From Yamagishiella unicocca (lineage: Eukaryota > Chlorophyta > Chlorophyceae > Chlamydomonadales > Volvocaceae): 64,000 bases of DNA. Every line of letters begins with the position of its first letter. The stretch's first letter is position 1. Made by a program: the position numbers and the translations under genes. The stretch lies in NCBI GenBank assembly GCA_003116995.1, contig BDSL01000167.1:64797-128796 (forward strand), in the 5' to 3' direction. The notes under the pieces were generated by a model. It was given only the letters and a program-made list of their open reading frames with translations, searched no databases and had not been told where the DNA came from. This document shows positions 12,701-23,248 of the stretch, one piece after another.

Positions 12701-15700
12701 GCCGCCCGGGCCCGGATGTCCACCACCGTGGTGCGGGCCTGCTCGAACTTCCAGCCCACGGCCTGCAGCCGCTCTGCAGAGCGGCGAGGGATTAGGGAAG
12801 GGAGGGAGAGAAAAGGGGTTGTGGAGTCCCGGGCTCGGAGGGGACCTGAAGGGGGAAGCTGCGGTGTCTGGGTGCCGCCTCGCAACCATGGGCTCGTGGA
12901 CCCCTCCTCCGGAGGCTACCCCTGCTGCAGGACCTGTGCACCCACCCACCCGCACCATTAGCCCTCAGACAGCACGTGCTACACCGGCTGGTTGCCCGCG
13001 CACTCCATCCACCCGCCTCCGCCTCCTCCTCCTCACCCTCATTGTGTCCCTCCTCCCCCTCAGCCTTGGCTCCATGCTGCCCATCCTCTACGTTCGCACC
13101 CCCCTCCCCGGGTGGTCGTTCCCACTTGTCTCCTGCCATCCCCCGCACCCCTACCGGTGGTCCTCCGGTGCGCCGCCTTCTCCCCCGCCAGCTGCTGCTC
13201 CAGCATGGCGATGCCGCCCTGCGGGTGGAAAGGGGGTGGGAGGGGTTTGGACGGGCTCTATAAAGAGGGCAGCTGCAGTGGAGGAGGGAGACCCATTGCC
13301 TGCACCCCCTGCCGCCAGGACCCCGGCCCCCGGCCCCAGCTCCCCTGGCGCCCCGGCCCCAGCACTTCCCGCGCTCCATTACCGAAGTACCAGATCCTCT
13401 CCCCTCCCCCCACCCTTCCTCCCCCCCCGCGAACCCTCCACAAACCCCTACCCAGCACCCCACTCCCCCAACCCACCGATGTCGCACTGGCCAGGTCCTG
13501 GGACGCCGCCACCAGCCGGCTGAGCCGCTCCACCTCCGCCATCGCCGACGCCGCCCGGCTGGCGTGCATGTCCACTGTGCCCCTGGCGCTCTCCAGCATC
13601 ACCCGCAGCTGCCGCGCCGCCGCCCGCTCCTGCTGGCAGGTCAGCTCCGCCAGCGCCAGCTCGGCCCGCAGCGTCGCCACCTGGGCGCCCAGCTTGTAGA
13701 CGCCGTGTGGGTCGTCGTTGTCGGACGGCTGGGAGGACTGGCGGAGGGGGGGCAGTGGTGGCGGTGGGCGGAGGGTGCAGGGCGTGACGTCATGCAGCTG
13801 GTGTGGTTTCAGAGCTACGCGGCGCGACCATGTGGATCAGTGCGGCGGGCGGCGGCAGGCGGGCAGGCGGGTGCCCCGAATCGCTTCGCCTCGTCAGGTC
13901 AGGTCAGGTCAGGCCCGCGGAGTGGGTTGTTCCGCACCTGTCCCGGCGACTGGGCGGTGGCGGCTGTCACGGGCGCGTTGACCTGCGCCTCCAGGTTGCT
14001 CTGCAGCGGGGGGGGCGGTTGTGATGGGCAGGGGGCGGGTGCGGAGGATGAGTCAGGTGGTCGGCGGAGTCGAACAATGGCCTTTGCGGACGAGCAGCAC
14101 AAGCAGCTGCGTACCCGGAGGGCAGGAAGGAAGGCAGGCAGGCCCCCCCCCTCGTACACCCCATCCACACGGCCCCACCCTCACACTCACCCTCAGCCCC
14201 CGGTGCTGCTCCTCGTAGTCTGCAGTGAGCTGCCGCAGCTGCCCCCGCAGACCCGCCACGATAGCCCGCTCCGTCACCAGGGCCTCTTCGGCGCTGCTGG
14301 CGCGGCGGCAGGCGGCCTCCAGCTCGGCGCCCCGCTCAGCCAGAGCGCTGCGGAGGGGGGGGGGCAGCAGGTCGGAGGGCCGGTGGTGTGGGGGGGCAGT
14401 TTCGAGGAAGACCCCTGGATGCGAGGAAAACACCTTTTAGGGAAGACGTTTTGAGATGCATGCTGGAGAACTGGGGTGAGGAGACGGAAGACGAAGGTCG
14501 GATGTCGACCTTCGGCGGCTAAGCTAAATCGGCTGCGGCGAGACGAAAGGAAGCGAAGAAGGATGCAGGAGGTGGGGCAGGAGAGCAGGTGGGTGGGAGG
14601 CTGCCGGACGTGCAGCGGCGGCCGTGACGGACGGCAAGGAGCTGAGACGACACGAGGGCATGCGAACACAGCGGGAGCTGACCCCTGACCTCCCATCTCT
14701 TCCCATGGCATCGTGATGGCGACGACGGCGACTTCCACGGAGGCAGGGGGCTTCAACGTCTCCCTCAGCCCGAGGAACCCTCCTGGAGCTGCGGATCCCC
14801 ACCCGTTCGCCCCCCTCCTCAGGGTTTGCTTTCCACCCTCCCCGGACACGCACTTGTTCCTGGCCGCCAGCTGCTCCCGCAGCCGCTCCGCCGCCTGCCT
14901 CGCCTCCGTGGCGCGGCCCCACTCCCTCTGCGCGCGCTCGCCCTCCGCCACCAGCCGCTGCTTGAGCGCCGTGCGGGTGTAGTCCATGGCGTCCACCAGA
15001 CTGCGCATGAGGGCGCGCAACCCGGGCACGTTGCCGGCGGTGGCCAGGGCGGTGATCTGCGGGCGGGCGGAGGGGGTGCGCGGCAACACGGACCAAATTA
15101 GGACTAACGTAAAGCAACGCCTGCCCCTGGGGCTGTCAGGCCGAGCGATGATCCAATAGCAACCCAGCCCAGCCTAGCAGAACTGTACGCAGCCTAATGC
15201 GCTCGCGACGTATTGTTGCCCCTATTGCCTCCCTTTCTTTTCTCCTTTGCCACGCCGCGGTTTTCCCCACTACCCTTTCCACTGCCGCCGCCACGCCCTA
15301 CCTCCCGCAGCTCGTTAACCCGATGCCCACCTCCCCACTTCCCCAGCCTCAAGCAGCCCTCTCCACCGCGCCCGACCCGGCCCGGCGTCTCCCCTTCCCC
15401 TCCCCTCCTTCCGCCCGCCCCGCCCCTCCCCTCCCTCCCCCCTCGGCCCCCACATTATCGAGGTCCATCAGCGCCTCCAGGTCCGGCTCCTCCTCCGCCG
15501 GCTGCTCCGGGGCGGCAGGGGGGGGCTGCTGGCGCATGTGCATCAGCTCGTGGTGGAAGGGCGCCGGCGGGGGCTCCCGCGGGGGGCATGCGGCGTCCAG
15601 CGCGGTCTAGGGAAAGGGAGCGGGGGGAGAGGAGGAATGGTACCTGGTCAAAAGGGCTGTGTGCCTCAGGGGTGGATGGAGGGCCGGCGGGACCGGCACT

Positions 15701-17356
15701 TGCGTCAGACCCACTGACCCAGCACCCGCAGCGCCTAGGCCGCTCCTCCTGGCCACCAGGAACAACCCTCCCTCCCCTGCTGCTCAGTAGCATCATGCGC
15801 ACACGCGGCGGTACCCCCCACCCGGTGCCACTCCGGACAGCGACTCGCCGCGGTCCTCGGCCAGTCCGCCCACTGCCCCACCTGCTCGCCGCCGGTGCAG
15901 CTTGCCGCCTACTCCTTCCTCCTATCCCCCCACCCCCTGACCACCCAGTAGCATGCGCGCGCGTTCCGAAGTAGGACGGCTATGCACCCACTCCATTACC
16001 CCAGTTGAGTTACCGGTTTTTAACTTGTAACCCCCCTGACCACCCGACCCCTGACCCCCCACCCCGCAACCTCACCTGCGTGTCCTTCGCCGTGCGCAGC
16101 TCCGCCATGTCGGGCAGCGCTGACCCAGCCTGCGGGCCGGACAGGTGGGCAGGCGGGTGGGGGGGCCGCTTCGCGTCACTCCTCGCGGCACCACGCAACG
16201 AGGTATCCCTGCAGGGCGGCCGCCGGAGCGCAGTCCGATGCAGCAGGCGGCACCCTCACACACCTGCCCGCACCCGGTCCCCACATCGGGTCTTCTGTGC
16301 ACCTAGGGCGCCACTCCCTGCACCAACCCGGGGGCACCACAGGAAGTCGGCGCCCGGGCACCTGCCAGCCTCGCCGCTGCCAGCCTCCCACCATCCGAAG
16401 CCACGACAGCTCGGCCAACGGCCTCAGTCCCGCAGCGCCACCCCGACCCCGCGGCCGATCCATCCACCCACCGCCAGCTGCCCCTCAGTCCCCGTGATGA
16501 AGGCCAGAAGGCGGTCAGCCAGCGGTACCGCCGGCCCCGACCCATAGGTCAGCGCCGCCAGCCGCCGCCGCTCCGCAAGGCAGCTGCGGAAGAAGGCAGC
16601 AGCGTTGGCCGCCAGGCCGCGGTACAGGGCGGTGATGAGCGCCTCGGGCAGGGCGCGACGTGCTAGGGTGCCCCGGTCCAGGCCCAGAGCTACGAGTGCG
16701 GCAGGGGTGGCCGGCTGCTGCTGCTGCGCCTGCTGCTGAGTCTGCTGCTCCTGGTTGGAAGGGGCGGTCGCGTCGACGCTGGCGGCGGCGGCGGCGGCCG
16801 GTTCTGCCCGGTGCGCCCCGGCGGGGTCCCCGCCCTGTGCTAGCTGGCTGGGGGGGGCCTCCCGGGGCGCCACGCTCATGAGGCTGAGGTAGCGCTCTAT
16901 GAGGGCCTCCTGCGGCTCGCCGTACGACTCATCGAAGTTCCTGCAGCAGGCAGGGGGCATCATTGTTGGGGGCTGTGGGCCCTCGCCCCGGGCTGCGCGA
17001 TCGGGATGGTCCTGGCCGCAGCACTGCTCCCTTGCCCTTCCCCGCCGCGAATCTCCCCACGCGCAAGCAATCGGGCCCTTCCCACCCCTCCCAGGTCTCC
17101 TCTCTTCCCGGCACCCACACCCAAGGGCGGCAGCACGCAGCGGAACCCACAGGTTGGTGACACCGCCGTTCGTGAGCGGCACCAGCAGCGGCACCTCGCC
17201 ATAGCCGGAGCCCCCAAACAGGTTGCCCTGCTGCAGCAGACGCAGAGCGGACAGCTCCTCCGGCAGTGGCGGGGGCGGGCGCGGCTCCAGGGAGGCCCAC
17301 TGGGCGCCCGTGGCGGCTCCGCCCCCGACGCCGCTGCTCATGAGGACTGGCGGCAT
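2004..17356 (-). CDS. Giant multi-exon coiled-coil protein with a C-terminal degenerate M48-peptidase-like domain
   Basis: I resolve 31 exons, all GT-AG with consistent phases, totalling 6921 nt (about 2306 residues). The start is the first ATG at 17354-17356; a second in-frame ATG lies at 17339-17341. The order is: an N-terminal block (exons 17356-17121, 16940-16472), then 16129-16076 and 15606-15454; a charged helical coiled-coil region (15056 down to 7244); a 517-residue Ser/Ala/Gly/Pro-rich exon (7051-5501); 5245-5192; a second low-complexity exon (4828-4112); a weak 45-nt exon (4020-3976, donor GTGGAA); then the M48-like exons to the TGA at 2004. Most junctions are phase 0, which lets short heptad blocks be spliced without breaking frame. 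Such a coiled-coil protein could be structural or ciliary, but nothing in the sequence proves that. Missed small exons are possible, and the last about 75 codons are less convincing than the rest. Confidence 0.72.
8927..8953. repeat. (CCAA)n microsatellite in an intron
   Basis: About six tandem CCAA tetramers lie in the intron between the exons 9167-9000 and 8625-8533 of the large minus-strand gene. Ordinary simple repeat. Confidence 0.9.
11591..11656. repeat. G-rich simple repeat (GGGA-type) in an intron
   Basis: Runs of 3-6 G separated by single A repeat for about 65 bp on the plus strand, next to the acceptor of the exon 11579-11511. On the transcribed RNA this is a long C/T tract, so it may simply be a strong polypyrimidine tract; the plus strand could form G-quadruplexes. 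Confidence 0.85.
13893..13913. repeat. (GTCAG)4 short tandem repeat in an intron
   Basis: Four copies of GTCAG lie just left of the exon 14000-13938 on the plus strand, inside an intron of the giant minus-strand gene. Confidence 0.85.
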
Positions 17357-20300
17357 TCAGGAGCGAACCGCGGTCCGACCAGCTCCCATGCAGCTTGAGG
17401 GCGTGGCTGCAGGTCGTACACGCAGGAAGTGCCGTGTTTTTAGGGTACCGACAGAGACAGGGTCTTATAAGGGATTGCGTTGATGGTTGCGGTGGTCATC
17501 AGGTGTTGAGAGGGGCCTACTGCGTGAGCGTGAATATGGCGTGCTCCACGGTGGACTGCGGCTCTGATCAGCCGTGGGTTGGCGCGGTAGTGGTATCCGC
17601 AACTGAAACTTGACTTGCAGTACAGCATAACCCGCCTACCCCACCCCTTCGCGGTCATCCCCGGGGTTTTAGGGAGGATGCCATCATTTTGATATCTAAC
17701 TATGCCAGAAAGGTTTACTGGACCGTATGCATCTTGTCGCACGGCCGGTGAAGGCTAGCGAAACGGAGTTTTTCCTCCGCGCGGTGACGAAGGACCACGC
17801 TCACCTCGACAGTTATAGAAGGCCGGCATCGCAATCCTTGCTCCCACCAGAAGGCTGCAACTGTCTTTGCCAGGCATGACCATGCAGGTTAAGGTCCCCA
17901 CAGGCCCAAGGCAGCATTCCCCCCGGTGATAACGATTGGCACTTTGTAACGCTAAATCGTATGCTTGGAGCGAACAATATTGCCTTTCCCTGCTGTGTGG
18001 TCCTTTGAAAGCTAAGTCCCAATGTCGCAGCGTGAGCGTTGTAAAAGCGCGACAACGGCAGATGACAGAAAACATATACGTCGATGGCAATGGTCAGGGT
18101 AACTGGGCCGCAAGAAAGGGTCCGGACGTGGGAGTTATTGTGTATAAGGCCCATGACCATGACACAAGTATGTTGGCCGATGATGGCCTGGCAAGGCTAA
18201 CTAGACGCATGGTTTGCTGTCGCAGATCACGCTAACAAACGTAAAGGACGGCTATGCTCCTATTGAACTGCTGCTTGCATCGGTTAAGGCCTCATGCAGG
18301 CGACTCACGAGGCGCCTCCCCTCCGTCGCAGCGTGGGCGTCAGCAATGCCGTCCGTCATGACTCACATATCATGCTGCCACGTATGCAACAACATACGTG
18401 GTGCTCTGCGAGGAAAGCGGGCGCAATGGCGCACCAATGGTTCGCCAAACCTTAGAGAGCAGCGCATCAGCGATTTTGACTTGACCTCCAGGCTGTTTTA
18501 TAATGTCTCGTAGCTCGAAAGTCCTCCAAGGTGCAGACTGCTGCCCGTTTGTAAGCATTTGGGAAGGTTGGCGCAAACGTCGTAGCCAGCCACTGACCGT
18601 CCCTTCAATTCCAATGGAAAACTACATCGTGTTTTGACGTATGATTCATGCCGAGGCTTTGTGTAAATAGGATTGCAGACATTTGGTGCATGGCCGTCCC
18701 GTTGCCGTCCCAAGGGTCAGTTGGTGTGGCGCAGGTTTCACAATATTAAAAGGGACCTCGGTCAATTACATCCTTTGCGTACAGCCTGCCTCGTTGATGG
18801 CGTGCATGCCGTAACGAGGCAGGCTGTACGCGAAGGAAAGACATCTCGCCTCCCTAGGGTTCGCTGAATCTGCTCAATCCGTGCATGTGCGTTTCTAGCT
18901 GGTCAGATGCCGTTTTGCGCGTTCGACACTATGGATAGCTCACGCGGCTTTAGATAAATATGTTATTTCCGCAACCCTTCACGACCATCAAGGCATCTCG
19001 ATGGGCTTCGTCTATTGACTTGCGGTTGGCATCTTCGCCAGTTAACTTATTTGCGAGACGAAACTCCACGCCGCGCAACGCCACGGGGGCGCATGCCACG
19101 CCAAAGTGCGCGAACCGTAGCTGCGCAGTGCTGCGCGCAGCCAGCAAGGACAAACTCTTCATAATTCTGTGGCAGAGTGACAACCTAGCAATTGATTATG
19201 ACAGAGGAGGAGCCGGGCGACGCTTGGAAAGAGTAATGTTCGAGTGGTATCCCCTTGTGCGAGCCCAAATCCTAGTGTCCACGGGCATAGTATATTTAGG
19301 ATGCAGTGGGGAATTCGCCGCCAGAAATGTCATTTAATGAAGACGTATAAAGCTCGGACTGGGGTATACATTTCCGTGCCGACGTGCCGCCTGCGTGCGG
19401 TGGTGATGGGGCTCGTGCTGGAGGATGGGATTGAAAGGGGCGGGACGGTGTCCAGGCGGGCCTGTCGTACCTGAAAGCCGACACTGCTTTCAGGATGCGA
19501 TCAATATGGGTGCATCCTGCAACTCTGGGTGTTCCTCGTTGGCTAGGACAGGGTAAATGTCGCCCAACAGCGGCATGGATTCTATGGCTACGCTACGACA
19601 AGGCCTCACACGGCCTCACAAGCTGTCACAAGCACCATAAAGGGACCGCCGGCCCATGGGTCCCGACATCTATCGTACCGTGTCATGCTTTGTTGTGAAA
19701 TATGAGGTGCCTCATGAACTATGATGACTGCTGCGTGTCCTGACGGGGCTGGTCGTCTCGTGATCTTGCCTTCTAATTCCGGCCTACATACCGAGATACC
19801 GTATCCGCTTATAGCCCTCACAGGTGACTTCCATGAATACCCGATCCTTTCGATGCGCTTGCGCCACCCAGAGGCGTTTCAGTATAATTTGGCCCAGCAG
19901 GCGCAGCAGCCTGTGCTGCATTCATCAGACGAAGCCGTACACGCATGCGCGATGCAGTCCTGCTGTCCTGGGTCAAGAAAGCTCCTCGCATCTAAATTAA
20001 ACTTTGCCTACGCTACATATTTACGTGACTATTACCCTATACCTGGAATTCCGCCCGCATCTGTGAGTTCAAATACGTTCCACATTTCCCACTATCACGG
20101 ACCGTATTGAGGACTAGACGTTCCTACTAATAACTACAATTTTACCTGCCCCACTTACTTGCCCAGCGTCAAGCTTAGCGCGTTGCTGGGAGAAGTCAAA
20201 GCGTCAATTGAATCCTTGGTTTGGCCAAGGGCGTACAGGAACGGAAAGGAGGACTAGCAACCAGCGGAAGGTAAGCTACTTTTGAAGGCGTTGGCCAAAC

Positions 20301-20387
20301 TTGCGGGAAATGCAGGCTATTGGACGCCTCAACTGCGACCCAACTGCACGCAGGTGGCCTGACGAGCACTAGCATAGGGTGTCAACC
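17357..20387. other. Intergenic region, no gene recognised
   Basis: About 3 kb of lower-GC DNA between the divergent starts of the giant minus-strand gene and the plus-strand membrane-protein gene. It must contain both promoters, but I see no clear TATA box or conserved element. Open frames are short and resemble no family I know. The only clear structure is the hairpin at 18771-18837. Confidence 0.6.
18771..18837. repeat. Near-perfect inverted repeat, 25-bp stem and 17-nt loop
   Basis: The arms 18771-18795 and 18813-18837 are reverse complements with one mismatch; the arm core is GCGTACAGCCTGCCTCGTT. The 17-nt loop is itself partly self-complementary (GGCGTGCATGCC). It could be a tiny palindromic element, a regulatory hairpin in the divergent intergenic region, or a small-RNA precursor. 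No flanking target-site duplication is obvious. Confidence 0.85.
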
Positions 20388-22452
20388 ATGGCGTGCTCAT
20401 GTGCTCGAGCATCTGGTATAGCTATGCGCATTGCCATCTTCTTCAACTTTGCAATCGGTATAGCCTTAATCGTGTTCGGATGTAAAGTGCAAAACCCACC
20501 CAAGGACTTCGCACCCGTCATGGTAAGTCCTAACTGAGCCGATGCCATAAAAGGCTGCTGTGTGTACCGCACACGTCCCTCCGCTTCTTCTTCCCTGCCA
20601 TCGTCCGTCCTGTACCGACACCACAACCCATGCCATCAATCCGCCCTTGAAAGCATATGCATCACGCCCCCCCCCCACACCGCGCTCCCACAGTTCGTCA
20701 TCTTGGGGACTTTGAACCTCTTTGCGTCCCTCCTCGGCTTCTGGGGCAGTTATCACAAGGTGGGCAGCCCTGGCATGGCATATTTTATGGGCGTAGAAAC
20801 GCAAGGAGTGCGAGGCCGTCTGTCTATGTATGAATCATGATATTTTGGGGCGGCGGCGTCAGGCGGGATGCATGCCGAGTGCAGTCTGAGGGTTCAACAG
20901 GAGACGGTATGTGCATGGCTGACTTGCTTGCCTAAATGCTATGGGATGGACCACGATAGTGCGCAAATCAGTGCGGAAATAATGAGGAAGCTATGCTCAA
21001 CGCCTTGATTTGCCGGCCCTGGATACGGTACGGTCACCGATTGTATCTTGACGCTTAAGCCCCTTGCCTCGCTGCCCTCATTTTGTCCTCATCAGAAACG
21101 CGTGCTGCTGGGCTTTATGGTGTGCGGTGGGATCTCCATCTTCCTTCAAATCGCCCTTATCATGTCACTCCTGTTCGCTTTTGAGTCGGTGGTGGGCAAA
21201 ATAGCGTCACCTACAGAGGACAAGGCGAAATTCGACAAGGGTAGGTGGCCAGTCATCCTGGGGTGGTGCTGCACAGTGGTGCTGCACTGGTGCGGTGGTG
21301 GTGTGGGCGCACACGGGTATTGAGGAGGGAACCAGGCGTTAGGCGTTGCAACCCGGGACAGACACCAGCTTGGGAGTGCCAATGGCCGCTGCAACGGGAT
21401 GATACACCACGACAGCCACACTGTACCGTCGCGCCGTCGTCCCACCCGCCTTACGCGCGCGCGGCGATCAGATCCTCTTCGTTGAGCGCCTGGCCGGGGC
21501 ACCCAGCCCTTCAAACGCGCGGCCTTCACCGCACGCTTCAACGCCTTCTGTATGCGCCGTGCCCGCTTATCGTCCGCGCATGCACTCGCTTGCCGTTGTC
21601 TCACCTTGTCCCGCCGCATCCCAACCCACAAACCGCCGTACCCCGCCGTCGCCTCGCATGCGGCGTCGCAGTGTCCAAGCAGCTGAGCATGGCCCGGTGG
21701 GTGGCGCTGGGCTTCGTGATAGTTGAGCTGTTCACGCTCGCCATGGCGGTGCTGCTGCGCTTCGTGATCAAGGAGGAACAGCCGTACGACAGCTTCGACC
21801 CTGAGACGGCCCAGCAGCGCAGCAACACGCTGTCCGGCCTAGCAAAGGACATTGAGAAGTTTGCCAGCAAGTCCAAGGTGCGCGCGGGGGAGCCAGGGGA
21901 GTAGAGAGGAAACCCGTAGTCAGAGGGGAAGGAGCAGGGTGTGGATGTATTTGAGCCGAGCCTTGCGCGTGGGTCGCCATTGGCTGGTGGATGCAGTTGG
22001 GCACACAGTATCTGCTTTCCCACAATGCAGTGCGAGGCGTGGCCTCTGCCTGTCGCATTCCTTTGGCCGTTGGGCGTAAACGCTGGGTGTTGTGGTGGCA
22101 GCACAGGCATTTGCCGGAATTGCGCATTGGCTCGCAGCGCTGGCCCTTTACGGCACAACCTTTCTCCCTAATGGCCCCTCCATCCATCCCTCACCCGTCT
22201 GCAAATACGTCCCCTCCAGACCATGGGGGAAAGGGCGTATGATAAGGTACGCAGCAAGATGGCGGCCAAGTACGGGCAGTACTCGCACACAGACTCGGAC
22301 TGGAAGAGCAAGACCAAGGTCAGCTGGCGCACTTGAGGACCGTGAAGGCCTCGCAGTTTATAACATGGACGGCGGCATACACGGGTGAGGGCCCATCCAC
22401 CAGGCGTCCCCGGATTGCGAGTGTATATATGCCTGCCGTATGGTTTTTATAG
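20388..22452 (+). CDS. Small four-helix membrane protein, tetraspanin-like topology
   Basis: Exons are 20388-20522 (approximately, donor GTAAGT), 20694-20759, 21096-21240, 21672-21877 and 22220-22318, with consistent phases. The start is ATG at 20388 in a good context (CAACCATGGCG). Four hydrophobic helices are visible: MRIAIFFNFAIGIALIVFGC, FVILGTLNLFASLLGFW, then one starting VLLGFMVCGGISIFLQIALI, and one starting WVALGFVIVELFTLAMAVLL. The loop between helices 3 and 4 is only about 30 residues with no Cys motif, so this is not a classical tetraspanin with a large extracellular loop. A charged tail follows (EKFASKSK..., HTDSDWKSKTK). The C-terminus is unresolved: an exon from 22357 would read to a TAG at 22450-22452, but a good donor at 22385 and a further possible exon near 22460 leave alternatives. 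Function unknown; probably a membrane-trafficking or structural protein. Confidence 0.65.
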
Positions 22453-23248
22453 GGAGGAGACCAAAATGACGGGTCTACTTGCGGCGTGGTTCGCTGGCGG
22501 GGCCGGGGCTGGCATCGCTTCAGGTGACGCTTGCACCTGCCAACCATTGCGTGGAGCAAGCAAGTAGGGCCACTAGAGCATGGCGTGGGGGTGGTTTTCA
22601 CAGAAGCATACTCTTTGAGTACGGGGCGCATGACGCGATATGGATTGCTCGTCGATTGCTCTCGTTGCATGGTATTTGACCTTACTGATCCTAAGTTATA
22701 GCATGTAGTAGTGCCAGGAGGAGTTACAACTGGCACCCGAGCATGGTGGATATGACCGCGTTTATACATGTGTTAGGTCGGAACTATACCTGTGCCGTAC
22801 AACCTGCTTCGATGCATATCATCACAGGTCGGCTGTCACAGGACTGCCTCCGAATGCAGCACACATTTTCCTCTCCTCCGTTGGAACACGTGGAGGGAGG
22901 TCTAACACGCTATGGTTTTACCTTTTGGTCTGGAAGCTACTGTAACCCTTGCAACAACGCTATGGGGTCGCGGGTCGCTAAACCTCATCAGTAGGGATGT
23001 CGAGCGTCTTACGGCGACATCTTGCATGACTCTTAACATGCGCACACATCTGTGCACTTGGTCTTCTTCCGTGGACAAACAGCGCCTATTTCGTACCCTG
23101 CCTCCTGCAGTGCCACACAGCAGTGCCACCTCCGCCCCTGCCTCCTGCAACCACTATGCTTTGAAAACAGGGGCTGTTCACCTAGGCGCAATCCCGCAAG
23201 CTGGCAAGATAAGGGTAACCTGGCGCGGTGAGCCCCGCATAGGTCCCA
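22453..23248. other. Convergent intergenic region, no gene recognised
   Basis: This lies between the 3' ends of the plus-strand membrane-protein gene and the minus-strand OSB-like gene. TGTAA on the plus strand (about 22940) and on the minus strand (plus-strand TTACA at about 22724) could be the polyadenylation signals of the two convergent genes. The piece at about 22905-22962 is a diverged fragment of the dispersed repeat also found at 25143-25755 and 38826-38900. Confidence 0.45.

Larger units (their letters stand above)
7244..15056 (-). other. Coiled-coil region of the giant gene: exon map
   Basis: This part of the minus-strand gene carries roughly residues 305-1143. Exons in transcription order: 15056-14854, 14347-14191, 14000-13938, 13728-13477, 13218-13155, 12773-12661, 12418-12302, 12098-11937, 11579-11511, 11191-11039, 10679-10614, 10327-10262, 10086-10009, 9782-9705, 9454-9311, 9167-9000, 8625-8533, 8218-8012, 7878-7777, 7405-7244. 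The translated blocks are rich in Glu, Arg, Gln, Leu and Ala with heptad-like spacing, for example ALRERSERVEVEMESMRRE (12098 leftwards) and DHEDLDGAHTSLRESHQ (11191 leftwards). Only the 14854/14347 junction (phase 2) and the 13155/12773 junction (phase 1) depart from phase 0, and both are matched by their partner exon. Confidence 0.75.

Noticed and set aside
12213..13523. 436-codon plus-strand frame, and similar long plus-strand frames at 5027-6085, 13564-14454 and 15213-15974
   Set aside because: They are antisense to the minus-strand exons and introns of the large gene in very GC-rich DNA and cross its splice sites; composition explains their length.
20388..22452. True tetraspanin
   Set aside because: The loop between helices 3 and 4 is too short and lacks the Cys-Cys-Gly motif of tetraspanins.
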